In this document: piece after piece, positions 1 through 9,996 of the stretch
How positions within the stretch are numbered: position 1 is the stretch's first letter
Layout: every line of letters starts with the position of its first letter
Assembly: GCF_003841485.1 (NCBI RefSeq)
Contig: NZ_REFY01000002.1
Coordinates: 602,884-666,883 of the forward strand
Direction: 5' to 3'
Origin: Natrarchaeobius halalkaliphilus
GTDB lineage: Archaea > Halobacteriota > Halobacteria > Halobacteriales > Natrialbaceae
DNA: 64,000 nucleotides
Notes under the pieces: model-generated
What the model saw: the letters and a program-made list of their open reading frames with translations, nothing else
What the model was told of the DNA's origin: nothing
Database searches by the model: none
Position numbers and translations under genes: made by a program

Positions 1-1587
1 TGCCGTATTCCGCGCTGACCGGCGGGTCGTTCGAACAACGAGAACGGAGACGCGGTCAACGTACCACTGAACACGACAAAAGCCCGGGTCGGAGATCCGA
101 TGAATCCCGGTCGTCCAACGGTCGCTGATTCGCTGATGGTGAACACGCATTCGAGCGCCTCGTCGAGTGAGTTTACCATCAGTTACTCGCGCGTGTGCGA
201 GACAACGAGGGCGCTCAGTTCGGTTGGCGGTTTTTCTGCGCAGGACCGATCCCCGTCAGTGTCGACGCGGATATCCCGTAGAAACGGCAGTTCCGAAGCG
301 ATCCGCACTCGAGGAGTTCGAGTAGCGGACGGTCCGGCGTGAAACGAGAGGAACGACGTGACGGCTCCGACCGCATCGGAGGACAGAACCGGAACATCCC
401 CCGAACCGGCTCGTAGAACAGACTCTCGAGAGTATTCCATCGAGAACGTAATCGGTTCAACGCTACTCCTGGGACCGGATCGATGGCCACGTTGCCAGCT
501 CCCCGACCACGGCCGTACCCGAAATCGATGACGAGTGAGACGCGACCGCGCGACGACGATAGCTGATAGGGATTATCGTAGCCAACCGCAGGGTTTGACG
601 TCCGTCCGTCGACGCTGTGTCTCGGTACGTTGAGGGAGAAACTATGAACTCCTACGATAATCCCTATGAGTGATCGACGTCACGGCAACTAGCACGCGTC
701 CGGTAGGAACGGACGAACGACGAACACGTGGGTAGACGAGAGGTGGTGTCGACCGTTTTCGTCGTCGAGACGAGAGGGCCATTCGGATTTCGACGGACAT
801 ACCGATTCTCATCGTTCGAGAGCCGCTCAAGCTCCAGAATATAGCTCAAAGCCGACTGATAAATCATATAAGGCAATATCAAATATTTCAGAAGGTGCCC
901 GACACTACCCAAATCCGTCGACGTTACAGTCGTAGGCGCGCGGGCCGCTGGGATCGGTACCGGTGTCGCCCTGTCGCTATCGGTTTGGAGATGGTAATCC
1001 TCGAGCGCGACGGGACCGAACCCGCAAACGGATAGCAGGGCACTATCGGGTGCGCTAACCAAATGCTTCGGAAAGCGAAGTAATGGTGAATTCACCGTTC
1101 GCGGGATCGAGATGCGCCAGCGAACGCAGACGGTAGCGGCACTCGAGTGATCGTCACGAGAGGGAGGTCGCCGGCAACGATGCTGACGTTCGGATCGAGA
1201 CACCGATACTCAAATCGACACGCGGTACCGACGCGACGCGCAGTACCGCCGTTCCGAACGTGATAAATTCGAGCACCACGTTTATCGTCTACAGACGTCT
1301 TGAAGACGGCAGTCTATCATGAGCCAAAGCAAGGGGGCGGAAAACCACGTACGCATCGGCACTGGGAGAGGGCATAGAGACGTTCCATCGATCGAAACTG
1401 TCCCGAGATGTGAGGAGAGCGCACGTATATCCGTATTCACCGAGAACAACGAACGAATGCGGCCGACACGGATCCACGATCGGGACCGCGACAGAGACCC
1501 CGACAACACGGGCTATTCCCACGAGAGACGGAACACCGCACTCGATACCGACGAGTGGAACGGAACTGAAGCCGGGACGAAACAACC
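1..1587. other. Long region without a supported gene
   Basis: I see no protein-coding gene here. The open frames on both strands lack the C/G third-position bias and acidic composition of the real genes in the window and match no family I recognise. A frame entering from the left edge on the minus strand (start near 179) is open but has weak codon bias. An AT-richer patch lies near 835-900. A perfect 16-bp inverted repeat lies at 566-667. The region may be decayed sequence or the remains of mobile DNA. Confidence 0.5.
566..667. repeat. Perfect 16-bp inverted repeat spaced by 70 bp
   Basis: The left arm at 566-581 reads atagggattatcgtag and the right arm at 652-667 is its exact reverse complement. 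The 70 bp between them carry no evident gene. Arms of this length with a short spacer resemble the ends of a small non-autonomous transposable element. No flanking target duplication is visible, so this is only a candidate. Confidence 0.55.
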
Positions 1588-2046
1588 ATGAGTACTGCTG
1601 GATCCACACAGCCCGAACGAGCACAGATCCTGTTAGTCGAGGACAATCCGGGTGACGTCAGACTAACCGAAGAAGCGTTCAAGCGGGGACGAATCGACAA
1701 CGACCTCCACGTCGCCTCCGACGGGAACGAAGCGCTCGATTTTCTCTCCCAGCGCGGTTCCTACGCCGACGTCCCACGACCCGATCTCATCCTGCTGGAT
1801 CTCAACCTGCCGCGAACGGACGGCGAAGAAGTCCTCAAAGAACTCAAAGACGATCCCACGCTTCGATCGATTCCGGTGATCGTACTAACGAGTTCGCGGG
1901 CCGAAGAGGACATCGCGAGATCGTACGAGCTACACGCCAACGCCTACCTGACCAAGCCAGTCGATCCCGACGAGTTCATCAAGACCGTCAGGGCGTTCGA
2001 AAAGTTCTGGTTTTCGGTCGTTCGCCTCCCATCGGAGGTCGAATAA
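1588..2046 (+). CDS. Single-domain response regulator (Rcp1-like receiver)
   Basis: This 152-residue protein is a stand-alone receiver domain. The acidic pocket is E18-D19, the phospho-accepting Asp is D71 in ILLDLNLP, the switch Thr is T101 and the conserved Lys is K123 in LTKP. The LVEDNPGD and LDLNLP motifs and the length match the Rcp1/CheY-like class that pairs with phytochrome-type or PAS histidine kinases. No kinase lies beside it. The next gene starts 2 bp after its stop, so the two are co-transcribed and may share a phosphorelay. The cognate kinase is unknown. Confidence 0.93.
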   Translation: MSTAGSTQPERAQILLVEDNPGDVRLTEEAFKRGRIDNDLHVASDGNEALDFLSQRGSYADVPRPDLILLDLNLPRTDGEEVLKELKDDPTLRSIPVIVLTSSRAEEDIARSYELHANAYLTKPVDPDEFIKTVRAFEKFWFSVVRLPSEVE

Positions 2047-2048
2047 CC

Positions 2049-3746
2049 GTGAGCTTCGACGACTGGAGCGGCGTGAACGGGCGTCCTTCCCGGTCCGACG
2101 ACGACACAAAGACGCTTCGGATCCTCCTGGTCGAAGACAATCCGGGCGACGCCCGACTCATCGAGGAAATGCTCGACGAAACCGACGAACTCGTACAGCG
2201 GGTCGGCTCGGGCGGTGCGACGCAGGCCACGGAGATGAATCGCGAGGTGCGACTCGAGGACGGACTCGAGACGCTCGGGGACGAGCCGATAGACATCGTC
2301 TTGCTCGATCTGAATCTGCCGGATAGCGAGGGGATACAGACGCTCGAACGGATTCACGAGGAGAACGAAGCGGTACCGATCGTGGTCCTGACCGGACTCA
2401 GAGATCAACAGGTCGGCGTCAGGACCATCCAGCGCGGTGCACAGGATTTCCTGGTCAAAGACGAAGTCACGAGCGAGTTGCTCGTCCGAACGATCCATCA
2501 CGCGATCGAACGGGCGCGCCAGGAGCACGAGCGACGCCATCAGCGCGAACAGCTCGAGGCCCTCAACCGGCTCAACCGGATCGGTCACGACATCACGCAC
2601 GCGGTGATCACGACCGAAACGCGTGCGGATCTCGAGCAACGCGTCTGTGAGCGACTCGCGAAGTCCGATGCCTACCGCTTCGCCTGGATGGGAAGCGTCA
2701 ACCCGGGGAGCAATCGCGTGGTTCCGAAGGCCGCAGCCGGCGTCGAAGATGGTTACCTGGACGATATCGAGATTACGGTCGACGAGGACGATCCCGAAGG
2801 TCAGGGACCCTCCGGATCCGCGATTCGTACCGGCTCGGTCCAGGTCATGAGCGACATTCACTCCGAACCCGACTACGAACCGTGGAGAGAGCAGGCCACA
2901 GAACGAGGCTACCAGGCGTCCGTCGCGATCCCGATCATCCACGAGGACCTCGTGTACGGCGTTCTCAACGTCTACTCGTCGTCACCGCACGCGTTTACCG
3001 GCCCCGAAACGACGATTCTCGCACGGATCGGGGACGTTATCGCACACGCGATCACGGCGATCGAACGACGCGATGCGCTGGTTAGCGACGCCGTCATCGA
3101 ACTCGAGTTTCGGGTCGAATCGTTCGCAGAGCCGCTCGTTTCGCTCTCGAGTGTCGAATCGTGCGTGATCGAGATCGAACAGCTGATCCGCGGCGACGAG
3201 ACGTTACTGGCGTACGGGTCGGCACACGACGTCCCCCAGGAGGCGTTTCAGGAGGCAGTCGACGACACGGAGGGCGTAGACGAGGTTCGGTTCCTCTCGG
3301 TCAGACGAAACGGGTTCGAGTTCGAGATCGTCGCTCCGGTTGCCGCGTCGCTCCTCGAGGCCATCGCGACCCACGGCGGCCGAGTCGATTCCGCGACGAT
3401 CGCAGAGGGGGAGTTCCGGTTCGTCGTGGAGCTGCCCCAGGGACGGGACACTCGACAGATGATCGAAATCATCAACGAACAGCGCGACGACGTCACCTAC
3501 CTCGCACAGCGGACCACCGACCGGAGCGACCGAACCAACGCGGATTCACAGTCGGTTCTCGAACGTGAGCTGACGGAAAAACAACGGGCCGCACTCGAGA
3601 CGGCGTACTTCGCCGGCTACTTCGACTGGCCGCGAGAGAGTACCGGAGAAGAGATCGCGGACCGACTCGGCATCGCCCCGGCGACGTTCAATCAGCACTT
3701 GCGAACTGCGGAGCGGAAGTTCTTCGATTCGATCTTCGGTGAATAG
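2049..3746 (+). CDS. Receiver-GAF-HTH_10 transcriptional regulator (bacterio-opsin activator type)
   Basis: A 565-residue multi-domain regulator with a GTG start 2 bp behind the preceding receiver gene. Residues 24-140 form a receiver domain with phospho-acceptor D87 in VLLDLNLPD. Residues about 175-340 look like a GAF sensor, 345-480 match the BAT accessory region, and the last 60 residues are the HTH_10 DNA-binding domain (LTEKQRAALETAYFAGYFDWPR). Proteins of this layout activate transcription in haloarchaea in response to light, oxygen or other cues. The ligand and targets cannot be read from sequence. It probably works with the receiver encoded just upstream. Confidence 0.9.
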   Translation: MSFDDWSGVNGRPSRSDDDTKTLRILLVEDNPGDARLIEEMLDETDELVQRVGSGGATQATEMNREVRLEDGLETLGDEPIDIVLLDLNLPDSEGIQTLERIHEENEAVPIVVLTGLRDQQVGVRTIQRGAQDFLVKDEVTSELLVRTIHHAIERARQEHERRHQREQLEALNRLNRIGHDITHAVITTETRADLEQRVCERLAKSDAYRFAWMGSVNPGSNRVVPKAAAGVEDGYLDDIEITVDEDDPEGQGPSGSAIRTGSVQVMSDIHSEPDYEPWREQATERGYQASVAIPIIHEDLVYGVLNVYSSSPHAFTGPETTILARIGDVIAHAITAIERRDALVSDAVIELEFRVESFAEPLVSLSSVESCVIEIEQLIRGDETLLAYGSAHDVPQEAFQEAVDDTEGVDEVRFLSVRRNGFEFEIVAPVAASLLEAIATHGGRVDSATIAEGEFRFVVELPQGRDTRQMIEIINEQRDDVTYLAQRTTDRSDRTNADSQSVLERELTEKQRAALETAYFAGYFDWPRESTGEEIADRLGIAPATFNQHLRTAERKFFDSIFGE

Positions 3747-3850
3747 CTCGATCGGGAAAATACCGGAGGATATGCGGACGAACGGCCGTCGTCGAAAGCG
3801 ACGAGCCGCGAGTTACAATCGCTATCGGGAACGGGCGTCCGGCGGTGTGC

Positions 3851-4447
3851 CTACGCGCCGCGTGGTTCGGTCGCCCCCGACATCGTTTCGTCGGCGTTTC
3901 TGCCGTTGATCGCGACGATACCCATCGAGAGTCCGGTGGCGAGGAGACCGATACCGACGAGCAGTCCGATCGCCCAGGCCGCATCGGCCGGGAATCCAGC
4001 CCAGAGCAGACCGGCGAGGACGAGCGAGAGGACGCCGCTCGCGGCAACGGACAGGCGTCCGGGCCGGTCCGCCATTCGCATCGACAGCCAGAGTTCAGCC
4101 ACGGCGTCGACGAGGAGGTACGCGATCGCCAGGATCGTGAGGGTCGCGAGCCCGATGACGGGGTTTGTAAGCAGGACGATCCCGGCGACGATCGAGACGA
4201 CCGCGAGCGTAAGCTGCCAGAGAGAGCCGCTCCAGCCGCGTGCGGTGTACGCGTGTGCGCCGTGGACGATTCCACCCACGACGAGAAGCGCGCCGAGACC
4301 GATCGTTACCGAAAGACCGGTCGCGAGCGGGAACGCGATCGCGATCAATCCGATCAATCCAACGGCAACGCCCGCGATCGCGAGCGTTCGCCATCCTCGC
4401 TCGAGGGAGTATCCGCTCGGTTCATCGTCTACTGTTGCTGTGTTCAT
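3851..4447 (-). CDS. HdeD/DUF308-like integral membrane protein
   Basis: A 198-residue membrane protein. After a short acidic N-terminus, about six hydrophobic helices follow in three pairs, the usual HdeD/DUF308 pattern with small-residue-rich helices and short loops. I start it at the ATG of MNTATVDDEP (4447) rather than at a longer upstream frame because that ATG has a GGTGATT ribosome-binding match and a TTTAACTA promoter-like box at suitable distance. In bacteria HdeD relates to acid resistance, but its role in archaea is unknown. It is convergent with the regulator ending at 3746. Confidence 0.85.
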   Translation of the reverse strand: MNTATVDDEPSGYSLERGWRTLAIAGVAVGLIGLIAIAFPLATGLSVTIGLGALLVVGGIVHGAHAYTARGWSGSLWQLTLAVVSIVAGIVLLTNPVIGLATLTILAIAYLLVDAVAELWLSMRMADRPGRLSVAASGVLSLVLAGLLWAGFPADAAWAIGLLVGIGLLATGLSMGIVAINGRNADETMSGATEPRGA

Positions 4448-4606
4448 CAGAATCACCGTATGAACGTACGGCGCGTGAGTAGTTAAAGACGATACGCGAT
4501 TGTGCGGTAAGTCAGAAACATAGATCCGTCCAAATAGTGGACAAACGGGCACGTATCTTTGAGAAACGTGATCGAACCGGTGTCGAGTCGATCCCGACCA
4601 GCGTGA

Positions 4607-4903
4607 TTATGATGTCGCGCCGTGCTCGCGCAGTTCCACGTACTGGCCGTCGACGATTCGAACCTCGAATCGCTCGAGCGAGAACTCGACGATACCTCGA
4701 CGGGTCGTCGAGTTCGTATCGACGAAGAGGCGGTCGAGCGATTCGGGTGAAACGAACTCGAAGAGCGGACGCATCTCGGCCGGTTCGTCGCTGGTCGCTT
4801 GTTCGATCGCGCGGATGACGGCTACTGACGGCTGTTCGTGTTCGTCTACCTCGACTCGAACCAGACACTCGTTGACGGAACGGTTGCGTCGGTACTCGGT
4901 CAT
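4607..4903 (-). CDS. HalOD1 output-domain protein
   Basis: A 98-residue protein that is almost entirely one HalOD1 domain, a small fold found widely and nearly only in haloarchaea, often fused to or encoded beside signalling proteins. The pattern of an N-terminal helix (PSVAVIRAIEQAT), the DxxPL-like middle (AEMRPLFEFVSPESLDRLF) and the C-terminal strand with EFSLERFEVRI supports this. Its biochemical function is not known. It sits upstream of an HTH_10 regulator on the same strand, which fits a signalling role. A second HalOD1 protein is encoded at 46861. Confidence 0.85.
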   Translation of the reverse strand: MTEYRRNRSVNECLVRVEVDEHEQPSVAVIRAIEQATSDEPAEMRPLFEFVSPESLDRLFVDTNSTTRRGIVEFSLERFEVRIVDGQYVELREHGATS

Positions 4904-5028
4904 CGGTATCCTCCAGTTCTAGACACGGAGTACGTACTCGAGGGCGCTCCCTCAACCGAACCGTTAGTCGATTCGGACGTTTAAATCGGGATTGGTATTC
5001 GACCCGACCGAACCGATAATCGGTGGTC

Positions 5029-5114
5029 TCATACGGTCTACTGTAAGTCGTTACCGGAGCGACCGCAGGACGGCTCGCGGTCGCTCCGGTAAAAAGTCAC
5101 AGCAAACCGTATCA
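5029..5114. repeat. 86-bp palindromic element, copy 1
   Basis: The sequence runs TCATACGG...CCGTATCA. The ends TACGG/CCGTA are inverted and flanked by TCA on both sides, compatible with a 3-bp target duplication. The inner stem is perfect: the 14 bases at 5053-5066 pair with 5077-5090. The terminal TCA is, on the minus strand, the TGA stop of the HTH_10 regulator gene that ends at 5112. Related copies are at 24282, 39256 and 45422. Confidence 0.85.
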
Positions 5115-5777
5115 CTCGATGTCGGTTCCTTCTCTTCGCATCACCGTCTGCGACAGGAGGTTCGCCATTCCTCGACGAAGCCGCCCAGTCGCGGCTGCAT
5201 CCGAGATGTCGAGTTCGGCACCGAGTTCTGCAAGCGAGACTTCTTTCGGGTTTTCGAAAAAGCCGTATTCGAAGGCGGTGACGAGCGTTTCGTACTGTTT
5301 GTCGGTGAGATCGTACTCCATTCCGGGATCGACCTCGAGTTCGGTCGAAAGACGCTCGAGTTGTAACTCGAGGTCGTACTCGAGTACGAGTTCCTGAAAC
5401 TGCTCGATCCGCTCCTGGTCGCGAAACCGAATTTCGAACGTCCAGCGATCGTCGACGCCGACGGCTTCGATCAGCGTGGCACCCGACTCCCGGATCGCCG
5501 ATGCGAGGCCTTCGACCGAATCGTTCCAGGCGACCCTGTAGAGTCGGCCATCCTCGAATCGCTCGACCTCGTCGACTCGATCGATCGTGGGGTCCGAGCG
5601 GATCTCGGCCTCGATTTCGTCGTGTTCGTCGCCGTCCCAGATGAATACGAACGGCATCAGTCCGCGATGAGTCGGCACGACGCTCTCGAATTCGATCAGA
5701 AGATCGTCGTGGTCTGCGAGGACGGCCCCGAAGGAAAAGTTCGATGCCGAAATCGAAAACTCGGCAAGGAGTGTCAT
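5112..5777 (-). CDS. HTH_10 (bacterio-opsin activator-like) transcriptional regulator
   Basis: A 221-residue regulator with an N-terminal BAT-type region (residues 1-150) and a C-terminal HTH_10 helix-turn-helix beginning at LTDKQYETLVTAFEYGFFEN. It has no receiver, PAS or GAF sensor, so it is a short member of the family. The expected role is a sequence-specific transcription factor in the cytoplasm; ligand and targets are unknown. Its TGA stop is the last three bases of the 86-bp palindromic element downstream, so its mRNA would end in a strong hairpin. Confidence 0.88.
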   Translation of the reverse strand: MTLLAEFSISASNFSFGAVLADHDDLLIEFESVVPTHRGLMPFVFIWDGDEHDEIEAEIRSDPTIDRVDEVERFEDGRLYRVAWNDSVEGLASAIRESGATLIEAVGVDDRWTFEIRFRDQERIEQFQELVLEYDLELQLERLSTELEVDPGMEYDLTDKQYETLVTAFEYGFFENPKEVSLAELGAELDISDAAATGRLRRGMANLLSQTVMRREGTDIE

Positions 5778-5957
5778 TGGCCACCAGTACTCGATCGCGA
5801 CCGATATACTGATCGCCGGCTATCAGCGTTCGAATCGGGCAACTCGGGCGGGCGGTGGCTGTCCGATCGGTTCGTGGCCACTGTCGTGCGGATCGTCGTA
5901 CCCGAGTCCCGACCCGTAGCCGGGGGGGCTGTGTCGGATTCGTCCGAAAGCAATCCG

Positions 5958-7913
5958 TCACTGAGTCGCCTCCCTTTCCTCGTAGATCCGCTCGATCCGG
6001 TCGTCGAATCGATCCATAATAACGCGACGCTTTTTTTTCATCGTTGGAGTGAGCATCTCGTTTTCTTCGGTGAACTCCCGTGGGACGAGTTCGAACCGTT
6101 TGATCGTCTCGTGAGCTTCGAACGACTCGTTGACGTCGTCGACCTCCGCTCGAACGTACTCGCGGACGCGTTCGTCCTCGACGATCGCCTCGGGATCGTC
6201 GGGGAGATCGATTCCTTCCCGGTCGGCCCACTCTCGGATGTGTGGCGTGTTCGGAACCAACAACGCGCCGACGAACTTCCTTCCGTCCCCGACGACCATA
6301 CACTGTTCGACGCGTTCGCTTGCTGCAAACGCGTCCTCGATCGGAGCGGGAGCAACGTTCTTGCCGGTCGAAAGGACGAGTATCTGCTTTGCACGGTCGC
6401 GAAACTCGAGGTAGTCGTCCGGGCGGCGGTGTACGATGTCGCCGGTACGGAACCAGCCGCCGTCGGTGAACGAACGGTCGGTGGCACCGGGTTTGTTCCA
6501 GTAGCCGTCGGAAACGTTCGGCCCCCGAACGAGGAGTTCGCCTACGTCGCCGGGATCATCGAATGCCTCCTGATCGACGGTGGTCTCGTCGATCTCGAGT
6601 TCGACGCCGGGGAGCGCCGGACCGATCGTTCCGATTTTCGGCGCTTCCGGCGGGTTGACCGTGACAACGGGTGCGGTCTCAGTCAGGCCGTAGCCCTCGT
6701 AGATCGGCAACCCCATCGCATAATAGAGCTGACAGAGGTCGGCAGAGAGACTGCCGCCGCCGCTGATGAGGAGGTCGATATTTCCGCCGAGTGCCTCCCG
6801 AACCGTCGAGAAGACGAGCCTGTCCGCGAGCGTCTGTTTCACGGTGAGTATCGGTCCGGGCGAGTCCGCCTGCTGATACTCGACCCCGACGTCGGTCGCC
6901 CACTCGAAGATCCGTTGTTTGACGGATGACTCACTCGCCTGCTCGCGGATCGCATCGTAAATCTTCTCGTAGACGCGCGGCACGCTGGTCGCGGTATTCG
7001 GCTGGACCGCACTGAAATCCTCCTGGAGCGTTTCCGGGTCCTCCGCGTAGGCGACACAGGCTCCGCTTGCAAACAGCGTAAAGTGTCCCGCGGTCCGTTC
7101 GAAGACGTGTGCGAGCGGGAGGTACGACACCGATCGAACGTTCTCGTCGATTACGGGAAGGTCCTCGTCTTTGTCGGGTCGCGGGCCGTAGCGCTTTCGA
7201 ATCTGATTGACGTTCGATCGAAAGTTTCGGTGCGTCAACTGCACGCCCTTCGGTCTGCCGGTCGTACCGCTCGTGTAGATCAGACTCGCGAGGTCGTCCA
7301 GGCCGGGTTCGTCGACCCACTCTCGGTACCTCTCGAGGTCGAACGTCTCCGCACCACGCTCGCGGAGTTCACCGAGTGTCAACACGTCCGGACGATCGTC
7401 GTATCCCTCGAGTTCGTCGATCGAGACGACGAATTCGAGTTCGAGTTCGTCCTCGACCGCGAGCACGTCCTCGAGACACTCCTGATTCTCGACGACGACG
7501 CCGGAGGCGTTCGGATCCGAGAGGAGGTACCGAATCTGATCGGTCGAGGAGCCCGTATAGACGGTCGTCACGACCGCACCGGCACCGAGGAGAGCGAAAT
7601 CGCACTGGGCCCACTCCATCCGCGTATTCGCGAAGATAGCAACTCGATCACCGAGGCCGACGCCCAGATCGCGGAATCCAGCCGCGAGGTGACGGACGAT
7701 ATCACGCATTTCGGCGTACGAGAGCGTCCGAAACGTTCCGGGTTTCGCCGCTGGAACGAGGTCGTCCGTCAGCGATCTATCGTAAACACCACCCTTGTAT
7801 CGCTGGGCGGGACGGTTCGGGTTGCGCTCGGCTGCATCCTCGAACATGCGACCGATCGTCGTCTCTTCGATCACCGCGTCGACGTATTCGCGTTCGGCGT
7901 CCCGCCAGTTCAT
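5958..7913 (-). CDS. Long-chain fatty acid-CoA ligase (AMP-forming)
   Basis: A 651-residue member of the ANL adenylating family. It activates a fatty acid with ATP to the acyl-AMP and then to acyl-CoA. The phosphate-binding motif is LIYTSGTTGRPKGVQLTH, the adenylate motif is YEGYGLTETAPVV, and the C-terminal hinge motif is WFRTGDIVHRRPDDYLEF. The length and these motifs match the FAA/ACSL (long-chain, FadD15-like) branch. It probably feeds beta-oxidation or lipid remodelling. It stands alone with 65 bp to the next downstream-facing gene start region. Confidence 0.92.
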   Translation of the reverse strand: MNWRDAEREYVDAVIEETTIGRMFEDAAERNPNRPAQRYKGGVYDRSLTDDLVPAAKPGTFRTLSYAEMRDIVRHLAAGFRDLGVGLGDRVAIFANTRMEWAQCDFALLGAGAVVTTVYTGSSTDQIRYLLSDPNASGVVVENQECLEDVLAVEDELELEFVVSIDELEGYDDRPDVLTLGELRERGAETFDLERYREWVDEPGLDDLASLIYTSGTTGRPKGVQLTHRNFRSNVNQIRKRYGPRPDKDEDLPVIDENVRSVSYLPLAHVFERTAGHFTLFASGACVAYAEDPETLQEDFSAVQPNTATSVPRVYEKIYDAIREQASESSVKQRIFEWATDVGVEYQQADSPGPILTVKQTLADRLVFSTVREALGGNIDLLISGGGSLSADLCQLYYAMGLPIYEGYGLTETAPVVTVNPPEAPKIGTIGPALPGVELEIDETTVDQEAFDDPGDVGELLVRGPNVSDGYWNKPGATDRSFTDGGWFRTGDIVHRRPDDYLEFRDRAKQILVLSTGKNVAPAPIEDAFAASERVEQCMVVGDGRKFVGALLVPNTPHIREWADREGIDLPDDPEAIVEDERVREYVRAEVDDVNESFEAHETIKRFELVPREFTEENEMLTPTMKKKRRVIMDRFDDRIERIYEEREATQ

Positions 7914-7977
7914 ATCCGTATGTCAACGGGTCCCGTACGATAAAACGTGATGAAACGTGTCCGATCGGAGACACTGT

Positions 7978-8898
7978 TTATTCTCGGTCATCGAGATAGC
8001 CAAGCGCGCCTCGAACGTTCATCACAGCCTCGGCGCTCGCCTTTCGTTCGCCCCAGACGTCGGCCAGCTCGTCGGAATCCGCGAAGTACTCAATCACCAG
8101 TTCGTCGTCTCCGAGGTCCGCTCGCGCGGCGTCGACCGCAGCGACCCACTCCTCGAGAACCGTCGAGTACTGCTCTAGCGCGTGGGACGCATCGTCACCG
8201 ACCGCCCGCGGGCCGAAGTGAGTGTAGCACAGTACGTCGGGATCGATGGACTGGAGCATCTCGACGTCAGCGAGACACTCCTCGAGGTCGAAATCGGACG
8301 GCGGCGAAGTTTCGACGATTTCCTCGCGGGCAGGCACCCAGATCCCCGCGGCGTCACCGGTAAAGACCGTTCCGCGTTCGGGCGCTTCGAATACGACCTG
8401 ATGGAACGCGTGGCCGGGTGCCTCATGGACGCGGAGTTCGTGATCGCCGAGATCGATCGCGTCCCCGTCTTCGACGCCGACGATCCGATCCTCGGGGACC
8501 GGCTTCGGTTCGACGTACCACTCCCATTGCTCCCCGACGGCGGCTTTCGTTCCGGCGACCAGTTTCGCGGGATCGACGAGGTGACTCGCACCGACGTCGG
8601 GAACGTAGACGTCTGCGTTCGGGCAGGCTTCCGCGAGAAATCCCGCACCGCCCGCGTGATCGAGGTGGATGTGCGTTACCGCGATCGCGGCGAGTTGCTC
8701 ACGGTCGATACCGACCTCCGCGAGCGCCTCGAGAATCCGCTCGTGGTTGGTTCCGATTCCACTTTCGATGACGGCGGGCCGTTCGCCATCGAGTATGTAG
8801 ACGGCACCGTACTCGCTCGTCCCGAACATGCCGGTATCGACGTAGGAGAGGTCAGCCCAGTCGCCGGCCGTCACGTCGTAACAGTCTCCGATTCCCAT
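7978..8898 (-). CDS. MBL-fold metallo-hydrolase
   Basis: A 306-residue metallo-beta-lactamase-fold protein. The metal site motif THIHLDHAGG, the GDAAGIW Asp motif and the later YTHFG His are present, together with the HxxPGHAFHQ segment. The C-terminal third is helical and includes a long acidic helix. The family hydrolyses thioesters, lactones or glyoxalase II-type substrates; the substrate here is not determinable. It lies just after the acyl-CoA ligase on the same strand, so a thioesterase-like role is possible but is only inference. Confidence 0.88.
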   Translation of the reverse strand: MGIGDCYDVTAGDWADLSYVDTGMFGTSEYGAVYILDGERPAVIESGIGTNHERILEALAEVGIDREQLAAIAVTHIHLDHAGGAGFLAEACPNADVYVPDVGASHLVDPAKLVAGTKAAVGEQWEWYVEPKPVPEDRIVGVEDGDAIDLGDHELRVHEAPGHAFHQVVFEAPERGTVFTGDAAGIWVPAREEIVETSPPSDFDLEECLADVEMLQSIDPDVLCYTHFGPRAVGDDASHALEQYSTVLEEWVAAVDAARADLGDDELVIEYFADSDELADVWGERKASAEAVMNVRGALGYLDDRE

Positions 8899-9077
8899 AC
8901 CGATACCCGGAGGGCGGACGGATTAAAACTCACGCCCAGGTTCGCGTGAGGAGCGTCGGGAATGGTCTCCGCCGCCGCGTCACTCTGCCGTCGGAGCGCG
9001 TAGTCCACCAAGCGCGGCCGTTCGAACCGGCTGTAACCCCATCACGTCACCGGATTGGTCGATCGGTGAGGATAGCG

Positions 9078-9986
9078 CTATATCCCGTTGGCCCGATCTT
9101 TCCACTCACCGATCCCCGACGGGTCGAGGTGGACGTGTGCATCACCAACCTCGTCGACCTCACGAAGCCGGGAGACGAGGTCGGACTCCACGTCGTGTGC
9201 GTGACGGAACGGGATATCGCCGTCGACTTCGACGTGAACTTCGACCTCGAGGACGGTTCCATCGTAAAAGACCGTCAGGTCGTGGACGCCTTCGACGTCG
9301 GGATGGCTTCGCAGCGTTCGCGTGATCTCGTCGTACTGGTCGGGATCGGCCGCGGCACCGATGAGGTAATCGACGTTCTCCCGGCCGATCTCGACGCCTT
9401 GATAGATGACGAGTACGCTGACGAGTCCGCCCGCGAGGGGATCGAGAATCGGATGGCCGAGCAGGACGCCGATCACGCCGACGACGGCGGCCATCGAGGT
9501 GTAAATGTCGTTCAGACAGTCCGTCGAGAGCGCCGAGAGCGCTGTCGACTCGAGCGCTGCGTTGACGTACTCCGTGTACCGGTAGACGAGGTACATATCG
9601 ACGATTGCGAAAGCGAGCGCGCCGAGCAACAGGGGATTCGCATCGGGCGGATCGCTGACTGCGAGACCCTGAACCGATTCGTAGAGGAGACTCAATCCCA
9701 GCAAAGCGAGCACAGCCCCGACGAACAGCGCCGTCAGGGGTTCGATCCGGTCGTGGCCGTGCGGGTGAGTATCGTCCGGTTCGTCGAACGAACTCCGCCC
9801 CCAGATGAGGACGACCACGCTCGCGACGAGGTCCGCCACGGAGTGTGCCGCGTCCGCGAGCAACGCAATGCTGCCGAACGCGAGCCCAGCAGCCCCTTCG
9901 ACGGCGATCTTCGCCGCGTTTCCGACGACGTTCACCGCCGCTGCTCGCGTGAATTGTGTCTGCTCGTCGACTCCGGCGGCGGTCAT
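9078..9986 (-). CDS. Cation diffusion facilitator (CDF) metal exporter
   Basis: A 302-residue CDF transporter that exports divalent metal (Zn, Mn, Fe or Co) in exchange for protons. The first metal-site helix has LLADAAHSVADL, the matching second helix has STDCLNDIYTS, and a His-rich segment HPHGHDRIEPL follows helix 2. Six transmembrane helices are followed by a cytoplasmic domain of about 90 residues. I chose the ATG of MTAAGVDE at 9986. A 23-bp dyad overlapping the probable promoter (9997-10019) suggests control by a metal-responsive repressor. Confidence 0.92.
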   Translation of the reverse strand: MTAAGVDEQTQFTRAAAVNVVGNAAKIAVEGAAGLAFGSIALLADAAHSVADLVASVVVLIWGRSSFDEPDDTHPHGHDRIEPLTALFVGAVLALLGLSLLYESVQGLAVSDPPDANPLLLGALAFAIVDMYLVYRYTEYVNAALESTALSALSTDCLNDIYTSMAAVVGVIGVLLGHPILDPLAGGLVSVLVIYQGVEIGRENVDYLIGAAADPDQYDEITRTLRSHPDVEGVHDLTVFYDGTVLEVEVHVEVDGDIPFRHAHDVESDLVSRLREVDEVGDAHVHLDPSGIGEWKDRANGI

Positions 9987-9996
9987 GCAGTTTATT

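Noticed and set aside
664..1203. Minus-strand frame of 179 codons in the left region
   Set aside because: Composition is basic and Ser/Arg-rich with poor third-position bias, unlike genuine haloarchaeal proteins, and no homology is recognisable.
5622..6929. Long plus-strand frame of 435 codons opposite the HTH_10 and acyl-CoA ligase genes
   Set aside because: It is the antisense shadow of two strongly supported minus-strand genes, a common artefact in high-GC DNA, and has no family motifs.
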